This document shows positions 14,136-21,078 of a stretch of DNA of 21,078 nt, piece by piece. A model generated the notes under the pieces. The model was not told where the DNA came from. It saw nothing but the letters and a program-made list of their open reading frames with translations, and searched no databases. Each line of letters opens with the position of its first letter. Positions within the stretch are counted from its first letter, which is position 1. Location of the stretch: NCBI GenBank assembly GCA_033721915.1, contig JAWWAC010000052.1, positions 1 through 21,078 of the forward strand, written 5' to 3'. The translations under genes and the position numbers were made by a program. This DNA comes from REBR01 sp033721915. Its GTDB lineage: Bacteria > Pseudomonadota > Gammaproteobacteria > Pseudomonadales > Oleiphilaceae.

Positions 14136-15069
14136 AATAACCGTTGCGGCGCTGCAGCAAGGCTGCGGCCCAGACAAATCCGACAATCTGGCGGAGTCCG
14201 AGCGTCTGATACGGGATGCGGCCAGCCAGGGGGCCCGGCTGATTGTGCTGCAGGAACTCCACGGCACCCGCTATTTCTGCCAGACAGAGGACCCATCGGT
14301 GTTTGACCTGGCGGAGTCACTGCAGGGCCCCACGCGGCAAAGGCTCTCGGCACTGGCGGCGGAACTGTCGGTGGTGATTGTGGGCTCCGTGTTCGAGAAG
14401 CGCATGCCGGGTGTCTTTCACAACACCGCAATGGTGCTGGACACGGACGGCTCACTGGCGGGTTGTTACCGCAAGATGCACATACCGGACGACCCGGGCT
14501 TTTACGAGAAATTCTATTTCACCCCCGGCGATGCCATGGGCGAGCAGCCACTGGGAGGCTTTTCCCCGGTGGACACCGCCATTGGCCGCCTTGGCGTGCT
14601 GGTGTGCTGGGACCAGTGGTACCCGGAGGCGGCACGACTCATGGCGCTGGCCGGTGCCGAGATCCTGATTTACCCCACCGCCATCGGCTGGGACCCCGAC
14701 GACAACGAGGCGGAGAAACAGCGCCAGCGTGAGGCCTGGATCACGGTGCAGCGCGGCCACGCCATTGCCAACAACCTGCCACTGATTGCCCCCAACCGCA
14801 GCGGCCATGAGCCCTCACCGGACCCGGCCTCTGCCGGCATCAATTTCTGGGGCAGCAGTTTTATCTGCGGCCCCCAGGGAGAATTCCTGGCCAGTGCCGG
14901 TGAAACCGGGGCCACCGCCCTGGTGGCCCGCATTGAACCTGATCGCACCGAGCGCTTGCGACGTATGTGGCCTTACCTGCGTGACCGTCGCATCGATGCC
15001 TACCAGGGGCTGCTGCAACGGGTCCGTGACCATACGGAGCGCTCAACCGGGAGGAACTCCAAGCTGTGA
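14128..15069 (+). CDS. aguB: N-carbamoylputrescine amidase AguB
   Basis: Nitrilase-superfamily enzyme that hydrolyses N-carbamoylputrescine to putrescine, CO2 and ammonia, completing the step begun by AguA. The Glu-Lys-Cys triad is visible: Glu43 in LIVLQELHG, Lys116 in CYRKMHIPDDP and Cys160 in GVLVCWDQWYPEAARL. The length of 313 residues is close to the family norm of about 290-300, with a short extra polar tail (ERSTGRNSKL). The start ATG at 14128 has a purine-rich GGGGA just upstream and lies inside the end of aguA. The stop overlaps the GTG start of the MoxR gene as GTGA, so three genes are translationally linked. Confidence 0.96.
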   Translation: MNEITVAALQQGCGPDKSDNLAESERLIRDAASQGARLIVLQELHGTRYFCQTEDPSVFDLAESLQGPTRQRLSALAAELSVVIVGSVFEKRMPGVFHNTAMVLDTDGSLAGCYRKMHIPDDPGFYEKFYFTPGDAMGEQPLGGFSPVDTAIGRLGVLVCWDQWYPEAARLMALAGAEILIYPTAIGWDPDDNEAEKQRQREAWITVQRGHAIANNLPLIAPNRSGHEPSPDPASAGINFWGSSFICGPQGEFLASAGETGATALVARIEPDRTERLRRMWPYLRDRRIDAYQGLLQRVRDHTERSTGRNSKL

Positions 15070-15977
15070 CCGCCGCCATAGAACGTGCCGCCAATGAACT
15101 GGACGCCATACTGCTGGGCAAATCCCGCCAGGTGAGGCTTTCACTGTGCTGCCTTCTGGCCGGTGGTCACCTGTTGATCGAGGACATTCCCGGCATGGGC
15201 AAAACCACCCTGGCTCATGCCCTGGCGGGTGTGCTGGGGCTGAGTTACAACCGCATCCAGTTCACCAGCGACCTGCTGCCGGCGGATGTGCTGGGCTTTT
15301 CCACCTACGACGCCCAGGCCGGTGACATGCTCTTTCACCCGGGTCCGGTTTTCTCACAGCTGGTGCTGGCGGATGAGATCAACCGCGCCTCGCCACGTAC
15401 CCAGAGTGCGCTGCTGGAAGCCATGGAGGAGCGCCAGGTCTCCATCGAGGGCAGGACACGGCCACTGCCCTCGCCGTTTTTTGTCATCGCCACACAGAAT
15501 CCCCTTGAACAGGGCGGCACCTTCCCGTTGCCGGAGTCCCAGCTGGACCGTTTCCTGATGCGCCTGAACCTGGGCTACCCCCATGCCAGTGCCGAGCGGG
15601 AACTGCTCATGGGCAGGGACAGGCGCAGCCTGACCAGCGCACTGACGCCACTGCTGGATACCCGGGATCTTGAAGGCCTGCAGCAGAAAGTGGAAACCAT
15701 CACCGCCTCTGAGAGTCTCCTGGATTACCTGCAGCGCATTCTCCACTTCACACGGGAGCTGCCCGGCGTACGCTACGGACTCTCCCCCAGGGCCGGACTG
15801 GGGCTGCTGCGGGCCGCCAGGGCCTGGGCCATGATGGAGGGCCGTGACTATGTGCTGCCGGAGGACATCCAGAGTGTCCTGCCCAATGTGGTGGAACACC
15901 GTCTGGTGCTGGAGCACAAAGACAGCGCAGTGCCGGTGTCCCGGCAGATCATGGACCAAGTGCCCGTTCTGGTGTAG
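15066..15977 (+). CDS. MoxR-family AAA+ ATPase
   Basis: A 303-residue cytoplasmic AAA+ ATPase of the MoxR family (AAA_3 type). It has Walker A PGMGKTT (42-48), the MoxR-specific segment FTSDLLPADVLGF (66-78), Walker B LVLADEINRASP (99-110), sensor-1 Asn in IATQNPLEQGG (141-151), an arginine-finger region PLPESQLDRFLMRL, and a C-terminal lid with LSPRAGLGLLRAARAWA. Family members are chaperone-like and usually sit beside a DUF58 (VWA-like) gene and a transglutaminase gene. Here the upstream neighbour is aguB, overlapping by four bases, and the downstream neighbour is trxB; no DUF58 gene is present. The GTG start at 15066 is imposed by the overlap. Its substrate is unknown, and a link to polyamine metabolism is only positional inference. 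Confidence 0.93.
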   Translation: MTAAIERAANELDAILLGKSRQVRLSLCCLLAGGHLLIEDIPGMGKTTLAHALAGVLGLSYNRIQFTSDLLPADVLGFSTYDAQAGDMLFHPGPVFSQLVLADEINRASPRTQSALLEAMEERQVSIEGRTRPLPSPFFVIATQNPLEQGGTFPLPESQLDRFLMRLNLGYPHASAERELLMGRDRRSLTSALTPLLDTRDLEGLQQKVETITASESLLDYLQRILHFTRELPGVRYGLSPRAGLGLLRAARAWAMMEGRDYVLPEDIQSVLPNVVEHRLVLEHKDSAVPVSRQIMDQVPVLV

Positions 15978-16095
15978 CCGGCGGGTGTAACGGTTCACCC
16001 CACCAGCCCGTCCGGACATGATAAACTGCCCGCCACAACGCCAGGGTCACACCCTCAATAACGACTTCGACCGTCAATACAGCACGAGAGACTCC

Positions 16096-17049
16096 ATGAC
16101 CGACAGCAATCACCACTCACTGATCATCCTCGGCTCCGGCCCCGCCGGTTATACCGCCGCCGTCTACGCCGCCCGCGCCAATCTCAAGCCGACACTGATT
16201 ACCGGCATCGAGGTGGGCGGACAGCTCACCACCACCACGGACGTGGACAACTGGCCCGGTGACGTGGAGGGGCTTCAGGGCCCGGCCCTGATGGAGCGCA
16301 TGAAAGCCCACGCCGAGCGTTTTGACACCCGGGTGGTGTATGACCATATCAATGCCGCGGACCTCAGCCAGCGCCCGTTCCGGCTGACCGGCGACAACGG
16401 CGAATACAGCTGCGACGCCCTGATCATCGCCACCGGCGCCACCGCCAAGTACCTGGGCCTGGAGTCCGAGGAGCGCTTTATGGGCCAGGGTGTGAGCGCC
16501 TGCGCCACCTGTGACGGCTTCTTCTACAAGCAGCAGCAGGTGGCGGTGATCGGCGGTGGCAACACCGCCGTGGAAGAGGCCCTGTACCTGTCCAACATTG
16601 CCGAGAAAGTCACACTGGTGCACCGCCGGGATTCGCTGCGTGCCGAGAAAATCCTGCAGGACAAGCTGTTCGAAAAGGTGGAAAACGGCAACATGGAAAT
16701 CATCTGGGATCACACCCTGGATGAGGTGCTGGGTGACAACACCGGTGTCACCGGTGCCCGACTGCGCCATATGAAAAGCGGTGAGACCCGGGATCTGGAC
16801 GTGGCCGGTGTGTTCATTGCCATCGGCCACAAGCCCAACACGGACCTGTTCGAAGGCCAGCTGGACATGGAAAACGGCTATATCCGCATCCGCAGCGGAC
16901 TGGAAGGCATGGCCACACAGGCCAGCATCCCCGGGGTCTTTGCCGCCGGCGATGTGGCGGACCATGTCTATCGCCAGGCCATCACCTCCGCCGGATTTGG
17001 CTGCATGGCCGCACTGGATGCGGAGAAGTTCCTGGACGGTACCGCCTGA
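16096..17049 (+). CDS. trxB: thioredoxin reductase TrxB
   Basis: Cytoplasmic FAD/NADPH enzyme that reduces thioredoxin. I placed the start at the ATG at 16096 (317 residues, E. coli about 321), preceded by GAGAG, since the frame beginning at 16018 adds 26 residues before the FAD-binding fold. Motifs are GSGPAGYTAA (13-22) for FAD, the redox-active CATCD (Cys136 and Cys139), GGGNTAVEEALYLSN (153-167) for NADPH, RRDSLRAEK, and the C-terminal FAD motif GVFAAGDVADHVYRQA. It is followed by aat, the same order as in Pseudomonas. The 118-base gap from the MoxR gene has a small imperfect inverted repeat near 15983-16000 and no convincing promoter (a TTCACC / GATAAA pair has poor spacing). Confidence 0.96.
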   Translation: MTDSNHHSLIILGSGPAGYTAAVYAARANLKPTLITGIEVGGQLTTTTDVDNWPGDVEGLQGPALMERMKAHAERFDTRVVYDHINAADLSQRPFRLTGDNGEYSCDALIIATGATAKYLGLESEERFMGQGVSACATCDGFFYKQQQVAVIGGGNTAVEEALYLSNIAEKVTLVHRRDSLRAEKILQDKLFEKVENGNMEIIWDHTLDEVLGDNTGVTGARLRHMKSGETRDLDVAGVFIAIGHKPNTDLFEGQLDMENGYIRIRSGLEGMATQASIPGVFAAGDVADHVYRQAITSAGFGCMAALDAEKFLDGTA

Positions 17050-17071
17050 ACCCGGCCCTATGACGCACCGA

Positions 17072-17088
17072 GGCGCGCACCGCGCGCC
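17072..17088. repeat. perfect GC hairpin between trxB and aat
   Basis: GGCGCGC (17072-17078) and GCGCGCC (17082-17088) form a perfect seven-base-pair stem closed by the loop ACC. It lies 22 bases after the trxB stop and 16 bases before the aat start. The aat ribosome site (AGGGGG) follows directly. There is no U-tract, so it is not an intrinsic terminator. It could protect the trxB 3' end or temper aat translation; both are inference. Confidence 0.6.
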
Positions 17089-17104
17089 CTGAAGGGGGAC
17101 GCCC

Positions 17105-17821
17105 ATGACGGCACTGCCCTGGCTGAGTGCCAAGGAACTCTGGTTTCCCGACCCCGAAACCGCCCTGAAGGACCCGGACGGGCTTCTGGCGGTGGGCGGG
17201 GACCTGTCGCCACAGCGCCTTGAGCTGGCCTACAGCAAAGGCATCTTCCCCTGGTTTGCCGATGACCAGCCCATCCTCTGGTGGTCACCGGACCCGCGCT
17301 GCGTCCTGATACCCGGCAATGAGCATATCTCACGCAGCCTGCGACGGCGTCTCAACCAGGGCACTTTCCGCATCACACTCAACCGGGCCTTTGCCGAGGT
17401 GGTGGCCCTGTGCGCCGCACTGCGTGAAGAGGGGACCTGGATCACACCGGACATGGCCGAGGCCTACGAACGACTCCACCGTCTCGGACTGGCCCACTCC
17501 TTTGAAGCCTGGAACAGCCATGGCGAACTGGTCGGCGGGCTTTACGGCGTGGCGCTGGGCCGGTGCTTTTTCGGCGAATCCATGTTCAGCCGTGAAACCG
17601 ATGCCTCCAAGGTGGTCTTTGTCCATGTCTCGCGGCAACTGGCACAGTGGGGTTACCGGCTCATGGACTGCCAGGTGGACAACCCTCACCTGCGCACACT
17701 GGGCGCCGAGCTGATTTCAAGACAGCGATTTTTGACTATACTGGAAGAGAATGTTCATGCCAGTGCGCCACAGACGCATTGGCAACTGACTTGGCACTGG
17801 CCTCAGGGAGACCAGTCATGA
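17105..17821 (+). CDS. aat: leucyl/phenylalanyl-tRNA-protein transferase Aat
   Basis: Cytoplasmic enzyme that moves Leu or Phe from charged tRNA to N-terminal Lys or Arg of proteins, creating N-degrons read by ClpS-ClpAP. The 238-residue protein (E. coli about 234) shows the family landmarks DGLLAVGGDLSPQRLELAY, GIFPWF, PILWWSPDPRCVL, ITLNRAFAEVV, TWITPDMAEAYERLH, NSHGELVGGLYGVALGRCFF, GESMFSRETDASKVV and LMDCQVDNPHLRTLGA. The ATG at 17105 follows AGGGGG at good spacing. Its stop overlaps the start of bpt as ATGA, so the two aminoacyl-transferases are translationally coupled. clpA lies nearby in the window, grouping much of the pathway. Confidence 0.96.
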   Translation: MTALPWLSAKELWFPDPETALKDPDGLLAVGGDLSPQRLELAYSKGIFPWFADDQPILWWSPDPRCVLIPGNEHISRSLRRRLNQGTFRITLNRAFAEVVALCAALREEGTWITPDMAEAYERLHRLGLAHSFEAWNSHGELVGGLYGVALGRCFFGESMFSRETDASKVVFVHVSRQLAQWGYRLMDCQVDNPHLRTLGAELISRQRFLTILEENVHASAPQTHWQLTWHWPQGDQS

Positions 17822-18531
17822 GCAGCTTGCGGACACTGATCTTCTTTGCCACACCGGAGCACCCCTGCAGCTACCTGGAGGGGCGACAGGCCGCCACCAT
17901 GTTTGTGGACCCCAGGGCCCAGGTGGACAAAACCCTCTACTCCCAGCTGACGGAACTGGGCTTTCGCCGCAGCGGCAGCCACTACTACCGCCCCCACTGC
18001 CATGGCTGCAACGCCTGCATTCCGGTGCGGATTCCGGTGGATGAATTCCGCCCGCGCCGTTCACAGCGCCGTGTCTGGCGCAACAACGGCGATGTGCGCT
18101 TTCATATCACGCCGGTGCAGTACCGTGAGGAGTGCTACCAGCTCTATGAGCGCTACATCAACGAGCGCCACAGCGACGGTGACATGTACCCCCCTTCCCG
18201 TGAACAGTTCACCTCGTTTCTGGTGGAGGGCACACCGGAGGGGTTCTTCCTGGAGATGCGCCTGGAAGGCAAGCTGATTGCCATGGCCGCCGTGGATGTA
18301 CTGACGGATGGCCTGTCCGCCATCTATACCCTGTTTGATCCGGACCACGAGGCCCGCAGCCCTGGCACACTGGCCATTCTCTGGCAGATTGAGGAGGCAC
18401 GGCGCCGTGGCCTGAGCCACCTGTATCTCGGCTACTGGATAAGTCAGTGTCGCAAGATGAACTACAAAAGCCGCTTCCGCCCCCTGGAGGAGATGGTGGG
18501 CGGCCAATGGCAACGCCAGACCAGCAAGTAG
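17818..18531 (+). CDS. bpt: aspartate/glutamate leucyltransferase Bpt (arginyl-transferase family)
   Basis: Transfers Leu from leucyl-tRNA to N-terminal Asp or Glu, widening the set of N-degron substrates. The 237-residue product begins MSSLRTLIFFATPEHPCSYL and carries the Cys-rich N-terminal motif (PCSYL, then HCHGCNACIPVRIPV) of the ATE N-terminal domain. It also has the C-terminal GYWISQCRKMNYKSRFRPLE typical of Bpt. The start ATG at 17818 overlaps the aat stop; a longer frame from 17647 lies entirely within aat and is not credible. It was formerly annotated as a putative arginyl-tRNA-protein transferase in many genomes. No terminator is obvious in the 181-base gap before infA. Confidence 0.95.
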   Translation: MSSLRTLIFFATPEHPCSYLEGRQAATMFVDPRAQVDKTLYSQLTELGFRRSGSHYYRPHCHGCNACIPVRIPVDEFRPRRSQRRVWRNNGDVRFHITPVQYREECYQLYERYINERHSDGDMYPPSREQFTSFLVEGTPEGFFLEMRLEGKLIAMAAVDVLTDGLSAIYTLFDPDHEARSPGTLAILWQIEEARRRGLSHLYLGYWISQCRKMNYKSRFRPLEEMVGGQWQRQTSK

Positions 18532-18578
18532 CCCTCTACGGCACAACCGGACTCCCTCAGCCCCCTCACACCGGATTT

Positions 18579-18607
18579 TTGCCTATTGACTCCAATTCAG
18601 GCAGAAT
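18579..18607 (+). promoter_or_regulatory. candidate sigma-70 promoter for infA
   Basis: TTGCCT (18579-18584) and CAGAAT (18602-18607) are separated by 17 bases, each with four of six consensus matches. The spot is the first AT-rich patch after bpt. Transcription from here would leave a leader of about 100 bases before the infA start. A TTGACT at 18586 looks like a better -35 but has no usable -10 at normal spacing. Confidence 0.4.
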
Positions 18608-18630
18608 TACGCGCATCTTTTCGTAGTACC

Positions 18631-18646
18631 ATGACATCAACGTCAT
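18631..18646. repeat. ATGAC-N6-GTCAT inverted repeat in the infA leader
   Basis: Perfect five-base arms, ATGAC (18631-18635) and GTCAT (18642-18646), flank a six-base spacer. The repeat lies downstream of the candidate promoter and about 67 bases before the infA start. It could be an operator or a small leader hairpin; short arms make chance a real possibility. Confidence 0.3.
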
Positions 18647-18712
18647 CTTACCGGATCCCTGAGCTTTTCAGTGCCAGAGGGTTTCATCAAACCGATTGGG
18701 AGTTGTTACTGA

Positions 18713-18931
18713 ATGCCAAAATCAGATGCTGTGGAAATGGAAGGGGTCATTACCGATACCCTGCCCAACACCATGTTCCGTGTGGAGCTGGAGAACGGGC
18801 ATACCGTCACGGCCCACATCTCCGGGAAAATGCGCAAAAACTACATCCGCATTCTCACCGGCGACAAGGTGAAGGTAGAGCTGACCCCCTACGACCTGAG
18901 CAAAGGGCGTATTACCTACCGCTACCGTTAA
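18713..18931 (+). CDS. infA: translation initiation factor IF-1
   Basis: A 72-residue OB-fold protein that binds the A site of the 30S subunit during initiation. The sequence is almost the family consensus: LPNTMFRVELENGH, TAHISGKMRKNYIRILTGDK and ELTPYDLSKGRITYRYR. The ATG at 18713 has GGGAG (18699-18703) upstream. It is flanked by bpt and, convergently, clpA, the same arrangement as in Pseudomonas. It ends just before a strong bidirectional terminator. The separate leader with a candidate promoter suggests that it is transcribed independently of aat-bpt as well as by read-through. Confidence 0.98.
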   Translation: MPKSDAVEMEGVITDTLPNTMFRVELENGHTVTAHISGKMRKNYIRILTGDKVKVELTPYDLSKGRITYRYR

Positions 18932-18962
18932 CCAGCGCCTCAGGTGCCAGCATGACAGGCAT

Positions 18963-19001
18963 AAAAAAAACCCGCAGAGGCACATGCCCTGCGGGTTTTT
19001 T
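18963..19001. terminator. bidirectional intrinsic terminator between infA and clpA
   Basis: The stem CCCGCAG (18971-18977) pairs with CTGCGGG (18989-18995), extended by an inner GGC/GCC pair around the loop ACAT with one bulged A. It is followed by six T on the plus strand and preceded by eight A (18963-18970), which read as U on the minus strand. It therefore ends both the infA transcript and the convergent clpA transcript. Confidence 0.93.
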
Positions 19002-19016
19002 GATGTAACGGGCGCC

Positions 19017-21078
19017 TCAGACGGCTTCCGCCTCCTCTTCCTCGAAGCTGAAGCTCAGATCGTCGTTCTCCAGTGTCACGGTCACCTCGCCACCCTTGGA
19101 GAGACGGCCGAAGAGAATTTCCTCCGCCAGGGCCTTCTTGATCTTCTCCTGGATCAGACGGGCCATGGGGCGGGCGCCCATGTTCTCGTCGTAGCCGTGC
19201 TGGGCCAGCCACAGCTTGGCCTCGTCGTCCACATGCAGCACCACCTGCTTCTCGTCCAGCTGTGCCTGCAGCTCCGTGAGGAACTTGTCCACCACATAGG
19301 TGATGGTCTCCGGCTGCAGCGAGGCAAACTGGATAATGCCATCCAGGCGGTTGCGGAACTCCGGCGTGAAGGTCTTGTTGATGATCTCCATGCCGTCCGT
19401 ACTGTGGTCCTGTGAGGCAAAACCAATGGAGCGGCGTGTCAGCACCTCGGCGCCGGCGTTGGTGGTCATCACCAGTATCACATGGCGGAAATCCGCCTTG
19501 CGGCCGTTGTTGTCCGTCAGTGTGCCGTGGTCCATGACCTGCAGCAGCAGGTTGAACACATCCGGATGGGCCTTCTCGATCTCATCCAGCAGCAACACAC
19601 AATGGGGGTGCTTGTTGACGTTTTCCGTCAGCAGACCGCCCTGGTCGTAGCCCACATAGCCTGGAGGCGCACCGATCAGCCTGGAGACGGTGTGGGACTC
19701 CATGTACTCGGACATGTCGAAGCGCACCAGCTCGATGCCCAGCAGCTTGGCCAGCTGACGGGTCACCTCGGTCTTGCCCACACCGGTGGGACCGGCAAAG
19801 AGGAAAGCCCCTTCCGGCTTTTCCGGTGTCTTGAGACCGGCACGAGCCAGCTTGATGGCCGTGGACAGTGAACCGATGGCCTCGTCCTGGCCAAACACCA
19901 CCATCTTGAGATCACGCTCGATGGTGCGCAGTACATCCTTGTCGGAGGTGGACACGCTCTTGGGCGGAATCCGGGCAATGGAGGCCACAATCTCCTCGAT
20001 GGCCGTTTCGTTGATCACCTTGCGGCGCTTGGACACGGGCATCAGCTGCTGTCGGGCACCGGCCTCATCGATCACATCGATGGCCTTGTCCGGCAGATGA
20101 CGATCCGTGATGTAGCGTCCGGCCAGCTCCGCGGCACAACGCAGGGCTTTGTCGGTGTACTTGAGGTCATGATGCTTCTCGAAGTAGGGCTTGAGGCCCT
20201 TGAGAATCAGATAGGTGTCCTCAATGCTGGGCTCGTTCACATCGATCTTCTGGAAGCGCCGCGCCAGTGCACTGTCCTTCTCGAAAATGCCACGGAACTC
20301 CTGGAAGGTGGTGGAGCCGATGCAGCGCATCTGCCCGGAGCTGAGCATGGGCTTGAGCAGGTTGGACGCGTCCATCACGCCACCGGAAGCCGAGCCGGCA
20401 CCGATAATGGTGTGGATCTCGTCGATAAAAAGAATGGCGTGGGGGCGTTTCTTGAGTTCCGCCAGCAGTGCCTTGAGGCGCTTTTCGAAATCACCCCGGT
20501 ACTTGGTGCCGGCCAGCAGCGCACCCAGATCCAGTGAGAACACTTCCGCGTCGCTGATCACGTCCGGCACCTGGCCATCCACGATCTTCTTGGCCAGACC
20601 CTCGGCGATGGCGGTCTTGCCGACACCGGCCTCACCCACCAGCAGGGGGTTGTTCTTGCGCCGGCGCACCAGAATCTGCACCACGCGCTCCACCTCGTGC
20701 TCTCGGCCGATCAGCGGGTCGATGTGACCGTGCTTGGCCTGCTCGTTGAGATTGGTGGCGTAACTCTCCAGGGGGCTGCTGGACTGCCCTTCCTCGCCGG
20801 CCTCCTCCTGGATCTGCTCGGCATCATTGCTGTCCGGCTCTTCCGGGCCGGAGACCTTGGAAATTCCGTGAGAGATGTAGTTGACCACATCGATGCGGGC
20901 AATATTCTGCTTCTTCATGCAGAACACTGCCTGACTTTCCTGCTCGCTGAAAATGGCCACCAGTACGTTGGCCCCGGTGACTTCTTTCTTGCCAGAGGAC
21001 TGGACATGGAATACCGCCCGCTGCAGCACACGCTGGAAACCGAGCGTGGGCTGGGTCTCGCGGTTATCATGCTCAGCC
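19017..21078 (-). CDS. clpA: ATP-dependent Clp protease ATP-binding subunit ClpA, 5' end outside window
   Basis: Two-ring AAA+ unfoldase that feeds substrates to ClpP and, with ClpS, degrades N-degron proteins. About 686 residues are visible; the reading frame stays open to the right edge, where it reads ETQPTLGFQRVLQRAVFHVQ, matching ClpA near residue 70, so roughly 70 N-terminal residues are missing. The internal GTG at 21029 is not the start. The visible part has an N-domain remnant, D1 Walker A GEAGVGKTAIAEGLA with LFIDEIHTIIGAGSASGG, and D2 Walker A GPTGVGKTEVTRQLA with LLLDEIEKAHPDVFN. The ClpP-contacting loop reads SIGF where E. coli ClpA has SIGL. The C-terminus is acidic (SFEEEEAEAV). 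It is convergent with infA and shares its terminator; clpS, usually upstream, would lie outside the window. Confidence 0.97.
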   Translation of the reverse strand, partial: AEHDNRETQPTLGFQRVLQRAVFHVQSSGKKEVTGANVLVAIFSEQESQAVFCMKKQNIARIDVVNYISHGISKVSGPEEPDSNDAEQIQEEAGEEGQSSSPLESYATNLNEQAKHGHIDPLIGREHEVERVVQILVRRRKNNPLLVGEAGVGKTAIAEGLAKKIVDGQVPDVISDAEVFSLDLGALLAGTKYRGDFEKRLKALLAELKKRPHAILFIDEIHTIIGAGSASGGVMDASNLLKPMLSSGQMRCIGSTTFQEFRGIFEKDSALARRFQKIDVNEPSIEDTYLILKGLKPYFEKHHDLKYTDKALRCAAELAGRYITDRHLPDKAIDVIDEAGARQQLMPVSKRRKVINETAIEEIVASIARIPPKSVSTSDKDVLRTIERDLKMVVFGQDEAIGSLSTAIKLARAGLKTPEKPEGAFLFAGPTGVGKTEVTRQLAKLLGIELVRFDMSEYMESHTVSRLIGAPPGYVGYDQGGLLTENVNKHPHCVLLLDEIEKAHPDVFNLLLQVMDHGTLTDNNGRKADFRHVILVMTTNAGAEVLTRRSIGFASQDHSTDGMEIINKTFTPEFRNRLDGIIQFASLQPETITYVVDKFLTELQAQLDEKQVVLHVDDEAKLWLAQHGYDENMGARPMARLIQEKIKKALAEEILFGRLSKGGEVTVTLENDDLSFSFEEEEAEAV

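Noticed and set aside
15983..16000. Small imperfect inverted repeat after the MoxR gene (GGGTGTAA / TTCACCC)
   Set aside because: Short stem with a bulge and no U-tract; not enough for a terminator call.
16117..17133. Long minus-strand open frame opposite trxB (338 codons)
   Set aside because: Mirror frame of trxB, Gly/His/Val-rich and without recognisable motifs; a composition artefact.
18586..19008. 140-codon plus-strand frame across the infA leader and infA
   Set aside because: It overlaps infA out of frame and runs into the terminator; infA is near-consensus IF-1, so this frame is a shadow.
1..21078. Apparent excess of CAGTG/CACTG words across the window, considered as a DNA-uptake or chromosome-architecture motif
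   Set aside because: The words are scattered in both orientations within coding sequence and have no extended conserved core; by eye the excess is modest and fits codon preference (GCA, CCA or ACA before CTG). A genome-wide word count would be needed to revive it.

Overview
The window is GC-rich, gene-dense chromosomal DNA from a Gram-negative bacterium. It carries lipid A / outer-membrane genes (kdsB, lpxK, msbA, lolC, lolD). Two blocks recall gene orders I know from Pseudomonas and relatives: murB-phosphatase-kdsB-Trm112-lpxK with exbD-exbB and comEC, and trxB-aat-bpt-infA-clpA. I therefore infer a gammaproteobacterium near the Pseudomonadales/Oceanospirillales, but cannot name a genus. I see no tRNA, rRNA, CRISPR array, insertion sequence or phage gene, and no gene-free stretch above about 180 bases.

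Left block (1-9185, all minus strand). From right to left: comEC, then exbB-exbD, msbA, lpxK, a Trm112-like 63-residue protein, kdsB, a low-molecular-weight tyrosine phosphatase and murB. Past murB lies the 5' end of prpD (methylcitrate cycle), cut by the window edge. The genes from lpxK to murB overlap by a few bases and look translationally coupled. Together they make and move cell-envelope precursors: CMP-Kdo, lipid A 4'-phosphorylation, lipid A flipping and the MurB step of peptidoglycan synthesis.

Middle block (9186-13006). A plus-strand DUF2062 membrane-protein gene converges on the minus-strand pair lolC-lolD (lipoprotein release). lolC is divergent from a plus-strand gene for an atypical PilZ-type protein. 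After it comes a small predicted periplasmic protein whose upstream region contains a perfect DnaA-box 9-mer.

Right block (13080-21078). aguA-aguB (agmatine to putrescine) overlap each other and a MoxR-family AAA+ ATPase gene. Then come trxB, aat and bpt (the two tRNA-dependent leucyl transferases of the bacterial N-degron pathway), infA, and in the opposite direction clpA, whose 5' end lies outside the window. infA and clpA share a strong bidirectional intrinsic terminator. Aat and Bpt tag substrates for ClpA (with ClpS, not in the window).

I do not see a clearly new multi-gene system. The most unusual points are a ComEC whose metallo-beta-lactamase-like domain has lost all recognisable metal ligands, a MoxR ATPase coupled to agmatine catabolism with no DUF58 partner beside it, a PilZ-type protein with a long helical insert, and several GC-rich intergenic hairpins without U-tracts.
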